The notes under the pieces were generated by a model. That model was given only the letters and a program-made list of their open reading frames with translations, made no database searches and was not told the DNA's origin. A stretch of DNA of 64,000 nucleotides, taken from contig JBCDAU010000013.1 in NCBI GenBank assembly GCA_039185015.1, forward strand, positions 71,149 through 135,148. Reading direction: 5' to 3'. The stretch comes from JBCBSZ01 sp039185015 (GTDB taxonomy: Bacteria > Actinomycetota > Acidimicrobiia > Acidimicrobiales > Poriferisodalaceae). Shown here in pieces: positions 1-7,947 of this stretch; position 1 is the first letter of the stretch; every line of letters starts with the position of its first letter. Made by a program: the position numbers and the translations under genes.

Positions 1-894
1 GGCGGTACGCCCGACGAAGCTGGTCAGCTCGGCGCCGAGCTCGGGAACGGCGATCCTGGACGGAGGTGCTGAGCTCGCGGTCGGCGCCGGCCTGGCGAGC
101 GAGACGACCTCGGGGTCGTGACGCAGGATGCGGCCGTCGAGCTCGGCCAGCTCGGGCAGCGGCACGTCCCCGGACCGCTCACGGAGCAACCGGACGAGGT
201 CGGCGTACACGGCCGAAGCTCGCTCGGGCCGGCCCGAGGACGCGTAGGCCCGCATCAGCCGGGCCGCCGTGCGCTGGTCGGCCGGGTCGCGAGCCAGGGC
301 CGCCTCGAGATCGGGGATCACGGCGGCGGGATCACCCGATCGCATCGCGAGGTCGACGGCCTGCTGCTCTGCCCACTCCCGCAGCGAGGTCAGCTCGACG
401 ACGAGACTGCGGGCGTCGAGGTCGTCGATCAGCTCGGGGAAGGCGGCCTCACCGCGCCAGAGCTCGAGAGCGCAGCGCAGCTCGGTGCGAGCGGCGTCGA
501 GCTCGTCGGTGCGGACCAGCTCACGGGCGGCGGCGACGTGGGCCCGGAAGTCGAGGAGATCACAGGTCGCGCCGTCGGGCTCGGTCGGGGCGAAGCGGAT
601 CCGGTAGCCGCGGCCTCGCTCGTTGGCGATGACCCCGGACCCGTCGCCCAGCGCCGACCGGACGGCCCGGACGTGGGAGTGCAGGGTCGAGGCGGCCGCG
701 GACGGTGGCTGATCGCCCCAGAGCCGGTCGACGAGCTGCTCCACACTGACGAAGTCGCCCTGGGCGGCGAGGAGCACGGAGAGCAGGTGCTCGGGGTGTC
801 CGGGCCGGATGCGCGCGGGGTTGCCGTCGACGGTGACCTGCAGGGATCCGAGCACCGAGAAGCGCACGGCGCCCGGGTCGGTGGCATCTCCCAT
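1..894 (-). CDS. SARP/BTAD-type transcriptional regulator, C-terminus outside window
   Basis: Partial gene: 298 codons are open from an ATG at 894 to the window edge. Residues about 5-95 form an OmpR-type winged helix (VRFSVLGSLQV, LVDRLWGDQPP, GRGYRIR). Residues about 100-245 form the all-helical bacterial transcriptional activator domain (LDFRAHVAAARELV, DPADQRTAARLMRAY). The last visible residues, LTSFVGR, are the usual entry into an NB-ARC/AAA ATPase module, so the whole protein is probably a long AfsR-like regulator. Such proteins activate nearby promoters by binding direct repeats. It is divergent from the ECF sigma gene, and the 150-base gap holds an 11-bp-phased direct repeat. Its target genes are not visible. 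Confidence 0.85.
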   Translation of the reverse strand, partial: MGDATDPGAVRFSVLGSLQVTVDGNPARIRPGHPEHLLSVLLAAQGDFVSVEQLVDRLWGDQPPSAAASTLHSHVRAVRSALGDGSGVIANERGRGYRIRFAPTEPDGATCDLLDFRAHVAAARELVRTDELDAARTELRCALELWRGEAAFPELIDDLDARSLVVELTSLREWAEQQAVDLAMRSGDPAAVIPDLEAALARDPADQRTAARLMRAYASSGRPERASAVYADLVRLLRERSGDVPLPELAELDGRILRHDPEVVSLARPAPTASSAPPSRIAVPELGAELTSFVGRTA

Positions 895-972
895 CCGAGG
901 TGCGCTCCCTGGCCGTGTGGAAGGACGCGACGTTAGCTCCCGGCCCCTCACTGGGGGCTCCTCCTCCTCGGC

Positions 973-994
973 TGCAGCTTCGTTGCAGGTTCGT
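973..994. promoter_or_regulatory. Tandem direct repeat, candidate operator between SARP regulator and sigma gene
   Basis: TGCAGCTTCGT is followed immediately by TGCAGGTTCGT, giving two 11-base units with one mismatch. An 11-bp period puts both copies on the same helix face, which is how SARP-family winged helices read DNA. The site lies about 50 bases upstream of the sigma-factor start and about 80 from the regulator start. The role as operator is inferred. Confidence 0.45.
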
Positions 995-1044
995 GCGAGG
1001 CGGCCGCGGCCAGATGTGTCCCATCGAGACCAGGGGTGGATCCG

Positions 1045-1644
1045 ATGGACACGACGACAGCGATGCCGAGGGGACAGCGAGACGGCGACCCGACCGCCGA
1101 CGCGCTGGCTGCCGCGGTCGCCGAGATCAGAGCGGGGCGCAACGAGGCCTGGGCCGAGCTGTGGCGCCTGCTCGAGCCGACGGTGTCGAGCGTGGCCCGG
1201 GGCGGGTTCCGCCTCGGTCGCGACGACGCCGCCGACATCGGCCAGGAGGTGTGGCTGCGTCTGCAGATGCACCTCGATCGCATCGACGAGCCCCGAGCCG
1301 TTCGTGGCTGGGTGCGCACCACCGCGCACCGTGAGTGCCTGCGGCTGATCCGCCGTCAGGGCCGCGAGACGGCGGTCGACGACAGCCGCCTCGCCGACGA
1401 GATCGACCTGACCGACGGCCCGGAGCAGGCTGCCGAGCGGGCCGAGGTCTGCCAGCTGGTCCGGGAGGCCGTCGATCGCCTCTCCTCGCGGCGTCGCGAG
1501 CTCGTGCGGATGCTGTTCGCCGAGGGTCGCGACTACGCCGAGATCGCGGCGGCCCTGTCGATGCCGATCGGCTCGATCGGTCCGACCCGCTGCCGGCTGA
1601 TCGACGGCCTCCGAACCGAGCCGTCCCTCGCACGGCTCGGTTGA
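1045..1644 (+). CDS. ECF-type RNA polymerase sigma factor
   Basis: A 199-residue sigma-70 family protein. Region 2 is at about residues 45-95 (DDAADIGQEVWLRL, VRGWVRTTAHRECLRLIRR). Region 4 is at about 140-190 (LSSRRRELVRMLFAEG, DYAEIAAALSMPIGSIGPTR, with a helix-turn-helix). I start at ATG 1045 because an AGGGGTGGA Shine-Dalgarno-like stretch sits 5-7 bases ahead; a GTG at 1036 would add three residues. No anti-sigma gene follows: the next gene is a protease-like protein on the same strand after 114 bases. The sigma may direct itself and the protease, but that is inference from adjacency. Confidence 0.9.
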   Translation: MDTTTAMPRGQRDGDPTADALAAAVAEIRAGRNEAWAELWRLLEPTVSSVARGGFRLGRDDAADIGQEVWLRLQMHLDRIDEPRAVRGWVRTTAHRECLRLIRRQGRETAVDDSRLADEIDLTDGPEQAAERAEVCQLVREAVDRLSSRRRELVRMLFAEGRDYAEIAAALSMPIGSIGPTRCRLIDGLRTEPSLARLG

Positions 1645-1758
1645 GCTCAGTAGCAACGGACAGCACGAGGACAGCGCCCCGGCGCATGATGGAGATCTCA
1701 CCGCCCGCCGGCGACCGTCTCGCCCACCACGACGACCCGTCGAACGAGGAGTGCAGCC

Positions 1759-3003
1759 ATGCCCGGTCCGAAACGCCCCAAGAAGGCCGACGTCGATGCG
1801 GCGTCGGCAGCGCTCGATCAGGTCCGCCACGGGTGGATGCGCCGCCCGGGCGTGACCGCCGTCGACGTCGGGTTCAAGATCTCCGACGGTCAGCTCACCG
1901 ATGAGGTGGCGCTGCGTGTGCACGTCGAGCGGAAGCGACCGGTGAGCGCCCTCGCCGCCGAGGACGTCTTCAACGACGGCGACGGGCCCAACGCCGAGGT
2001 GGACGGGTTCCCGGTCGACGTGATCGAAGCGGACTACGCACCCTCTGGCACGTCCGGCATGCTCGACCTCGCCGACCCGGAGGCCATCGAGTCGGTCAAC
2101 CGCAAGAGCGTCGTCACCCCGCTGCTCGGTGGGATCAGCTGCGCCAACGAGCGGGTCACGGCCGGCACGCTCGGCTCGATCGTGTTCGACACCGACACCG
2201 GCGACCCGATGATCCTGTCCAACTGGCACGTGCTCGCCGGGGACACCGCAGCCGCCGTCGGTGAGTCGATCATCCAACCGGGCCGCCTCGACGGCGGAAC
2301 CGCAGCGAACCGTGTCGCGACATTGACCCGGATGGAGCTCGACAGCCGCATGGACGCCGCGGTCGCCACGCTCGACGGCTCCCGCGCCCACACCCGCGAC
2401 ATCCTCGGCCTCGATCCCATCTCCGGGATGTCACCGGCCACGCTCGGCACGACGGTCACCAAGTCGGGTCGCACGACCGGCGTCACCACCGGGGTGATCG
2501 ACGGGGTCTCGATGAGCGTCGCCATCAACTACCGGAGCGCAGGCCGGGTCAACTTCACGAACCAGATCCGGATCGTCCCGCTCCCGCCATGGCCGGCGCA
2601 GGACATCGAGATCAGTCGCGGCGGCGACAGTGGCAGCGTCTGGATGACCGAGGGACGCAACGCCGTCGGCCTCCACTTCGCCGGCGAGACCAATCCCGCG
2701 CCGACGGCCGAGAACGCAATCTGCAGCCCGATCGAGCCGATCGCCCAGGAGTTGCGGTTCTCCTTCTCACCCGTGATCCAGCCGCCGCAGCCACCGGCAC
2801 CGCCCGAGGTCGACATCTGGCGCCGACTGATCTGCCTGCTGTTCCCGTCGCTGTGCAGCGGTTCGGCGCCGAGCGATCGGGAGGCCGCGGTGGCCGGCGC
2901 GATCGCCCAGGCGCTGACGGGCCCGACCGCCGCCTCCCCGCAGGCGGCACCGGCCCGCACGGATGCCGAGATGCTCGAGGCGATCCGCCAGCTCCTTCGA
3001 TGA
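1759..3003 (+). CDS. Trypsin-fold serine protease-like protein
   Basis: A 414-residue protein with no signal peptide. An N-terminal domain (about 1-95) precedes a chymotrypsin-like core with a visible triad: His157 in SNWHV, Asp199 in SRMDAAVA and Ser291 in RGGDSGS. A proline-rich linker (about 335-350) leads to a C-terminal helical tail. The fold is convincing, but no substrate can be named. The N-terminal domain (ALDQVRHGWMRRPGVTAVDV) is repeated as a free-standing protein in the next gene, so it may act as a propeptide, inhibitor or targeting domain. It lies downstream of the ECF sigma gene on the same strand. ATG 1759 follows a GAGG-containing leader. Confidence 0.75.
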   Translation: MPGPKRPKKADVDAASAALDQVRHGWMRRPGVTAVDVGFKISDGQLTDEVALRVHVERKRPVSALAAEDVFNDGDGPNAEVDGFPVDVIEADYAPSGTSGMLDLADPEAIESVNRKSVVTPLLGGISCANERVTAGTLGSIVFDTDTGDPMILSNWHVLAGDTAAAVGESIIQPGRLDGGTAANRVATLTRMELDSRMDAAVATLDGSRAHTRDILGLDPISGMSPATLGTTVTKSGRTTGVTTGVIDGVSMSVAINYRSAGRVNFTNQIRIVPLPPWPAQDIEISRGGDSGSVWMTEGRNAVGLHFAGETNPAPTAENAICSPIEPIAQELRFSFSPVIQPPQPPAPPEVDIWRRLICLLFPSLCSGSAPSDREAAVAGAIAQALTGPTAASPQAAPARTDAEMLEAIRQLLR

Positions 3004-3013
3004 GCCGTCGGTC

Positions 3014-3277
3014 GTGACCATCGATCCCGAGCAGGTCGAACACGCTCAGGCGGCGCTCGACGACGTCAGGGACGAGTGGCTCGCACGCCACGGTGTGATC
3101 GCCGTCGAGGTCGCGCGCCTCTGGCGTGACGGCCAGCCCGTCGACGAGGTGTGCATGCGGGTCACCGTGGAGCGGTTGCTGCCTCCGGAGTCGGTGCGCA
3201 CCGGTGAGCTGTTCCCCCGGCACCACGAGGCGGTACGAGTCCAGGTGGTGGAGGGCCACCCACCATCCCCACAGTGA
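3014..3277 (+). CDS. Small protein, stand-alone copy of the preceding protease's N-terminal domain
   Basis: 87 residues if started at GTG 3014; an upstream ATG at 2963 in the same frame would overlap the protease gene. The sequence aligns along its length with residues about 12-93 of the preceding protein: ALDDVRDEWLARHGVIAVEV against ALDQVRHGWMRRPGVTAVDV, and DEVCMRVTVER against DEVALRVHVER. It starts 10 bases after the protease stop, so both are probably on one transcript. Function unknown. An immunity or inhibitor role toward the protease is a hypothesis based only on shared sequence and position. Confidence 0.6.
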   Translation: MTIDPEQVEHAQAALDDVRDEWLARHGVIAVEVARLWRDGQPVDEVCMRVTVERLLPPESVRTGELFPRHHEAVRVQVVEGHPPSPQ

Positions 3278-3398
3278 GCGCGCACCCGCGCCGATTTGTG
3301 CTGAGCGCCCTTGTTGCAGACTCCCTCGGTCTCTACGTTCCGTGATCTCCCGCACCGGTGGGTTCCACCGGTCGGGCGGGCGAGGACGGGAGACACGA

Positions 3399-5273
3399 AT
3401 GCGACGGTTCCGAGTGCTCGGCACGCTGGCGGTGGCGGCGATGGCTGCGACCGCCGTGATCGCGGTCCCGGCCGCTGACGAGGCCGCGGCGTTCACCGGT
3501 GTCGTGTTCATCCCCGAGGCCGAGATCGGCTCGCAGATCGACGCCGACTTCACCGAGACCACCCCCGGCACCTGGGTCGGCGCGGTCGACTCGTCGACGG
3601 CGTCGGGCCGCCAGGTCTCGCAGGTCACGGTCAACGCCGACGGCTCCTATGACGTCGACGTGCTCGGCGCGGTGTCGGCGCTCGACGACGCCGTGCAGGT
3701 CCACACCGACGGCTCGGTCGCCTACGTCGATGACGACGGTGACCGCCACCTCTTCTCCGCGTTCGACGCCAACGGCAACCGCTTCTTCGGTCCGACCGCG
3801 TTCGGCTTCGACTCGAACTTCAACAACAACGTCAGCATCGGGTTCCTCACCGACGGGCGCCTCTTCGTCGTCACCGTCGAGGACCAGACGAAGACGACCG
3901 AGCTCACGGTCCGGATCATCGACCGCGCCGGCAACCAGGTCACCTCCTGGACCACCGAGGAGGGCTTCGGCCCGTTCGTGCGGGCCCGCACCGCTCCCGA
4001 CGGGCTGATCTTGTCGAAGACCGGCCGCTCCTACCTCTACTCCCCGACCGGGACGCTGATCCAGACGCTGCCCGGCATCGGCTTCAACACCCTCCGCTCG
4101 GGCTCAGCACCGGGTGGCGGACTGTCGAACATCACCGATGCGAGCTTCATCGCCTACGACTCGGCGGGCACCCAGGTCGGGAGCTCGGCGCGGGTCTCCG
4201 GCTACATCCACACCGACGTGTCACCGACGGGCGGCTTCGCCGAGGCGACCGATCCGAGCAGCGGCATCGTGCGGCTCAACTTCTACGACGCCGCCACCGA
4301 CTCCGTCGGCTCGGACACCATCGATCTGGGCGACGTCTTCTACTTCAACGAGGGCGTGTCGCTGACCCGTCCGGGCCGTGGCGTGTTCACCGCCTCCCGC
4401 AACGCCGTCGACGCCGCCGAGCGGGGCATGGTGATCGCCGAGGTCGAGGCCTTCGTGCCGCCCTCGCCCCCGACCACGACCGGCTACTGGATGCTCGCCG
4501 CCGACGGCACCGTCTACGCCTTCGGTGGCGTCGGCACCGTGATCGCCACCGGCACCAGGGCGCCGGTCACGACGCTGGCCACGAAGATCCTCGAGCACCC
4601 GGCCGGCATCGGCGCCTGGGTCCTGGAGGAGAACGGCACCGTCCACGCCCTCGGCGGAGCGGTCGACCTCGGTGACATCCAAGGGGTCCTGGCCGACGGC
4701 GAGCGGGCCACCACCATGGCCGCCACCCCGACCGGACAGGGGTACTGGATCTTCACCAGCATCGGACGAGCCCGTGCCTTCGGCGATGCCGTCGACCACG
4801 GCGACCTCGTCGCACTCGGCGTGAACCCCGTGGGCGGCATCATCGACTCCACCGCCCTCCCCGACGGCAGCGGCTACTACATGGCCGGCGCCGACGGCGG
4901 CATCTTCGCCTTCGGCGCCGCCGAGTTCCACGGCTCGATCCCCGGGGTGCTCGCCCCCGGCGTCACCCTCAACGAACCCGTCGTCGGCATGGTCACCGAC
5001 CCCGACAACGTCGGCTACTGGATGGTCGCCACCGACGGCGGCGCCTTCGCCTTCGAAGCCGACTTCGTCGGCTCCCTGCCCGGGCTCCTCGCCCCCGGCC
5101 AGCGCCTCAACGCACCGGTCAATGGCATGGTCCCCTACGGCAACGGCTACCTCATGGTCGCCAGCGACGGCGGTGTCTTCAACTTCGCCACCGACCTCGA
5201 GTTCCTCGGCTCCCTCGGCGGCCAGGACATCCCCTCGCCGATCGTCGGCATCGCCGCCTTCGCCGTCGGGTAG
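3399..5273 (+). CDS. Secreted protein with C-terminal GYWMxxxDGGVFxFG repeat domain
   Basis: A 624-residue protein with an N-terminal signal peptide (basic MRRFRVLG, hydrophobic stretch, AAA-AF region near residue 33). The middle part is beta-rich and not recognised. From about residue 362 to the end there are repeats of about 45 residues of the type GYWMLAADGTVYAFGG, each giving a short beta-hairpin and probably a propeller-like fold. ATG 3399 is chosen because GGGAG lies 7 bases upstream and the signal peptide starts there. The C-terminal domain is shared with the giant protein at 13276-18531. The role is probably at the cell surface or outside the cell; no catalytic motif was seen. Confidence 0.75.
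   Translation: MRRFRVLGTLAVAAMAATAVIAVPAADEAAAFTGVVFIPEAEIGSQIDADFTETTPGTWVGAVDSSTASGRQVSQVTVNADGSYDVDVLGAVSALDDAVQVHTDGSVAYVDDDGDRHLFSAFDANGNRFFGPTAFGFDSNFNNNVSIGFLTDGRLFVVTVEDQTKTTELTVRIIDRAGNQVTSWTTEEGFGPFVRARTAPDGLILSKTGRSYLYSPTGTLIQTLPGIGFNTLRSGSAPGGGLSNITDASFIAYDSAGTQVGSSARVSGYIHTDVSPTGGFAEATDPSSGIVRLNFYDAATDSVGSDTIDLGDVFYFNEGVSLTRPGRGVFTASRNAVDAAERGMVIAEVEAFVPPSPPTTTGYWMLAADGTVYAFGGVGTVIATGTRAPVTTLATKILEHPAGIGAWVLEENGTVHALGGAVDLGDIQGVLADGERATTMAATPTGQGYWIFTSIGRARAFGDAVDHGDLVALGVNPVGGIIDSTALPDGSGYYMAGADGGIFAFGAAEFHGSIPGVLAPGVTLNEPVVGMVTDPDNVGYWMVATDGGAFAFEADFVGSLPGLLAPGQRLNAPVNGMVPYGNGYLMVASDGGVFNFATDLEFLGSLGGQDIPSPIVGIAAFAVG
4482..5270 (+). repeat. C-terminal repeat domain, copy A
   Basis: Degenerate units beginning GYWM, GAWVL, GYWIF, GYYMAGADGG, GYWMVATDGG and GYLMVASDGG, ending in GSLGGQDIPSPIVGIAAF. 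The last three units are the best conserved and carry the GSIPGVLAPG-type spacer. The same domain ends the protein at 13276-18531, and a relic of its last segment lies at 13043-13098. Confidence 0.75.
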
Positions 5274-5300
5274 TCCGAGGCCCTTCGGTCGCCGCTGCGC

Positions 5301-5864
5301 CTACCGCCGAGGGGTCGGATCGACGATCGCCACCCGTTCGCCGGGGCCGGTCACCCCCATCCGCCGGAGGAAGTCGCGGGTGCCGCCCGGGCCATCGCCC
5401 TCCTCGCCGTTCCAGACCACGATCGCCCGGGGCCCGGCCTCGCCGGAGGCGTCGCGGGCGAGCTCGATCATCCGGCGGTTCGCCGCGTCGTGCATGCCGA
5501 CGCCCGGGTCCGACGATGCCGGGTCGAGCACGTGCACCTCGCTGGCCCGTCGCCGCGCGGCGTCGAAGCGGTCTCGCCACGACGGGTCGCTCCCGTCGAC
5601 CGAACGACGGACGAAGCTGTCGACGTCCTCGGCGAGCACGAGCACCACCCCGCCGCCGCGCTCGAGGGCCCCCTCGGCGCAGATCAGATCGGCACCGCGG
5701 GCGCCTCCCGTGATCAGCGTCGTGCCCTCGCCCACGCCCCACGAGTCGAGGATCCGGGCGATGTCGAGCTCGACCCGACCCACCTCGGACTCGGGGAACC
5801 GCGGCTGGGGTCGGTCCGGAGCGTCGGTCAGGTGGCCACTCGCCACGATCACGGTCGGGGTCAT
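5301..5864 (-). CDS. SLOG-superfamily (YspA/DprA-like Rossmann) protein
   Basis: A 187-residue protein. The glycine-rich turn LITGGARGADLICAEGAL (about residues 50-67) matches the nucleotide-binding loop of SLOG/DprA/YspA-like Rossmann folds. The N-terminus has SGHLTDAPDRPQPRFP, and later HDAANRRMIELA and IVVWNGEEGDGPGGT complete the usual order of a ligand pocket. It overlaps the PIN toxin gene upstream by 4 bases (ATGA), so it is the third gene of a vapB-vapC operon. SLOG proteins often sense or process nucleotide-derived ligands, and several occur in defence or stress systems. No partner enzyme is adjacent, so its ligand and role are unknown. Confidence 0.65.
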   Translation of the reverse strand: MTPTVIVASGHLTDAPDRPQPRFPESEVGRVELDIARILDSWGVGEGTTLITGGARGADLICAEGALERGGGVVLVLAEDVDSFVRRSVDGSDPSWRDRFDAARRRASEVHVLDPASSDPGVGMHDAANRRMIELARDASGEAGPRAIVVWNGEEGDGPGGTRDFLRRMGVTGPGERVAIVDPTPRR

Positions 5865-6232
5865 GCCGGTCGCGCCCCGGAGTAGGCCTCGAAGCGGGCA
5901 CCGAGCCGCGCGAAGTCGTCGGCGTCCGCCGTGAGGACGAAGGTGCCGAGCCGCTCGGCGGTCACGACGAGGTGGGCGTCGACGACGTCAGCGGTGCCGC
6001 TGTCGGCGAGTCGGCGGCCGACGGACACCGACTCGTCGAGCGGGTGCACCTCGAAGTAGCGCAGCGCTCGGGCGAGGTTCGCCTGCCGCGCGGGGTCGCG
6101 CCAGACCTGGCAGAGCACCGGGTGGGTGGTGTGGAGCTCCTCGTCCCGCTCGGCTGCGCGCTTGACGAGGGCCCAGAGGCGGGAGTTGACCCGTCCGCCG
6201 TCCACGATGAGTGGGCCAGCGTCGATGATCAC
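5861..6232 (-). CDS. vapC: PIN-domain ribonuclease toxin of a VapBC-type pair
   Basis: 123 residues from GTG 6232, which overlaps the antitoxin stop by 4 bases (GTGA). PIN features are the opening IIDAGPLIV with acidic Asp4, a central LCQVWRDP segment where many families carry Glu, TADVVDAHLVVTAE with a conserved Asp, and LTADADDFARLGARF near the end. PIN toxins cleave RNA in a metal-dependent manner and are held by the cognate antitoxin. Extending the frame upstream to 6553 would run through the antitoxin gene, so that start is rejected. A decayed copy of this gene's last 15-20 codons lies at 18540-18596. Confidence 0.8.
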   Translation of the reverse strand: MIIDAGPLIVDGGRVNSRLWALVKRAAERDEELHTTHPVLCQVWRDPARQANLARALRYFEVHPLDESVSVGRRLADSGTADVVDAHLVVTAERLGTFVLTADADDFARLGARFEAYSGARPA

Positions 6233-6474
6233 CGATCGACGCCCTGGCGATCGAGCACGGCGTCGGCCCAGTCGAGGTGCTGCCGGTCGATCGGGCCGTC
6301 CTCTGCCTCCCACGACTGGAGCAGGTCCAGCAGCGCCTGGCTCCGCCGCCGGCGCTTCACCTCCGCGAGCAACGACCGCTTGATGGCCAGCTTCTTCGTG
6401 CCGTCGACGGCGACGAGCTCGGCCAGCGCCGCTTCCATCTCGTCGTCGAAGTTGATCGTCGTCTTCGCGGCCAT
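6229..6474 (-). CDS. vapB: Ribbon-helix-helix-like antitoxin of the VapBC-type pair
   Basis: An 81-residue protein. The N-terminal KTTINFDDEMEAALAEL fits the beta-strand/helix start of ribbon-helix-helix DNA-binding antitoxins. The C-terminal half (LLQSWEAEDGPIDRQHL, DWADAVLD) is acidic and helical, as expected for the toxin-wrapping part. It is the first gene of vapB-vapC-SLOG. Such antitoxins usually bind their own promoter. Upstream, on the coding strand, there is an AT-rich TATAAG and an imperfect palindrome (GGGTCGATTACC). Confidence 0.75.
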   Translation of the reverse strand: MAAKTTINFDDEMEAALAELVAVDGTKKLAIKRSLLAEVKRRRRSQALLDLLQSWEAEDGPIDRQHLDWADAVLDRQGVDR

Positions 6475-6639
6475 ACCTGCACGGTAATCGACCCGTACTT
6501 ATATGGCCACCCGTTCTTCGACCCTCGAGAGGACGTTTCGCAAACGGCGACACTTGACACCATCAACAGCCGCACAACAGCACTTTCCAGTATATTTCAG
6601 TTGTCCTGACTGATTGCCCCCGACTACGCTCCGTCGTCG
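6475..6639. promoter_or_regulatory. Divergent AT-rich control region between vapB and tadA
   Basis: This stretch is visibly AT-richer than anything nearby. Minus strand: TATAAG at 6498-6503, about 25 bases before vapB, with imperfect dyads around it. Plus strand: TTGACA at 6554-6559 and TATATT at 6591-6596. Their 31-bp spacing is too long for one promoter, so they may belong to different start sites. It is the likely promoter region of both the toxin-antitoxin and pilus operons. Confidence 0.4.
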
Positions 6640-7947
6640 ATGCGGGCGAACATCACCGAACGTGACGAGGCGCGCTCGCCCTTGCTCGAGATCGAGCGGG
6701 CGGTGCAGGGCGACGCCGAGCGGCTGCAGCTCGACCCCAGCGCGCCCGGCGACCGCGAGCGATTGACGGCGCTCATCCGGGACCACATCGCGGCCTGGAA
6801 CGACGACCACCGCCGCGGGCGACGCGACCGTCCGATCGGCGACACCGAGGCACTGGCCGAGCGAGCCCGCCGCAACCTGCTCGCCTACGGCCCGCTCACC
6901 GGCCTGCTCGACGATCCCGACGTCTGGGAGATCATGGTCAACGCTCCCGACCAGATCTTCGTCAAGCGGCATCGTGGCAGCAGCGGGTACCACCACGAGG
7001 TCTTCCACGACGACGACCACGTCGCCCGCACGATCACCAAGCTGCTCGACGACAACGCCGTCTCGCACCGCAAGCTCGACCCGGCCGAGGGCCTCCAGGA
7101 CGCCCACCTCGACGACGGCTCCCGACTCCACCTCGTCCACCGGGACCTCACCAGGGGCGGCCATCTGGTCGCCAACATCCGGCGCTTCACCGGCGTCGGG
7201 TTCCGCCAGCTGGACCAGCTGGTCGAGACCGGCACGCTCGATGCCCACGCCGCCGCCGTCCTCCGAGCGCTCGTCCGAGCCCGCCGGTCGATCGTCGTCG
7301 CCGGCGCCCCCGGTTCCGGCAAGACGACGCTGCTCTCCTGCCTGTGCGCCGAGCTCGACCCGTCGCTGCGGGTCGTCGTCGCCGAAGAGGTCATCGAGGC
7401 CGACATCCCGGTCCCGAACGTCGCCGGCCTCCAGACCCGTCCCGCTCGCGGCGAGCGCGAGCGGGTCGATCTCCGGCGGCTCGTCGCCGGCTTCCTCCGG
7501 ATGGCACCGGACGTCGCGATCGTCGGCGAGGTCCGCGACCGTGAGGCGCTCCCGCTGCTCCTGACACTCAGCTCCGGCGTCACCGGTTACACGACGATCC
7601 ACGCCGCCTCGGCTCGGCGGGCGCTGACCCGCCTCCGCTTCGTCGCCCAGCTCGACCCGGCCGCAGCGCAGCTGTCGGTCGCCGCGCTGAACCACCTCGT
7701 TGCTGACTCGATCGACGTCGTCGTGCACCTCCGCCGCCTCGACGGTCATCCGAAGGTGACCGAGATCCTCGCCGTCGAGGACCTGGCGACGGCCGACGCG
7801 GCCTCGACGTTCACGGCGACCGAGCTGTTCCACCGACCGACCCCCGACGCGCCGCTCTCGTGGACCGGGCAGGTGCCCGTCCGGCTCAGCCGTCTCGCCA
7901 ACGAGTACGGCGTCGACCTCGCCGACGTGCTGCGGGCCGGGTCGTGA
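6640..7947 (+). CDS. tadA: Tad pilus secretion ATPase (CpaF/TadA family)
   Basis: A 435-residue type II/IV secretion ATPase. The N-terminal domain contains LTGLLDDPDVWEIMVN, typical of CpaF. Walker A is GAPGSGKTT at 222-230. Downstream are the usual basic/Asp-box and Walker B-like segments (VVVAEEVIEADIPV, MAPDVAIVGEVRDREA) and the His-box region GYTTIHAASARRAL. It powers assembly of Flp-type pili or a Tad secretion system. It is first in a run of overlapping genes (GTGA overlap with tadB). No tadZ/cpaE-like partner precedes it, unlike many Tad loci. Confidence 0.92.
   Translation: MRANITERDEARSPLLEIERAVQGDAERLQLDPSAPGDRERLTALIRDHIAAWNDDHRRGRRDRPIGDTEALAERARRNLLAYGPLTGLLDDPDVWEIMVNAPDQIFVKRHRGSSGYHHEVFHDDDHVARTITKLLDDNAVSHRKLDPAEGLQDAHLDDGSRLHLVHRDLTRGGHLVANIRRFTGVGFRQLDQLVETGTLDAHAAAVLRALVRARRSIVVAGAPGSGKTTLLSCLCAELDPSLRVVVAEEVIEADIPVPNVAGLQTRPARGERERVDLRRLVAGFLRMAPDVAIVGEVRDREALPLLLTLSSGVTGYTTIHAASARRALTRLRFVAQLDPAAAQLSVAALNHLVADSIDVVVHLRRLDGHPKVTEILAVEDLATADAASTFTATELFHRPTPDAPLSWTGQVPVRLSRLANEYGVDLADVLRAGS

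Noticed and set aside
5861..6553. 230-residue start for the PIN protein
   Set aside because: Would run through vapB in another frame; the GTG at 6232 gives a normal PIN length and a GTGA overlap.
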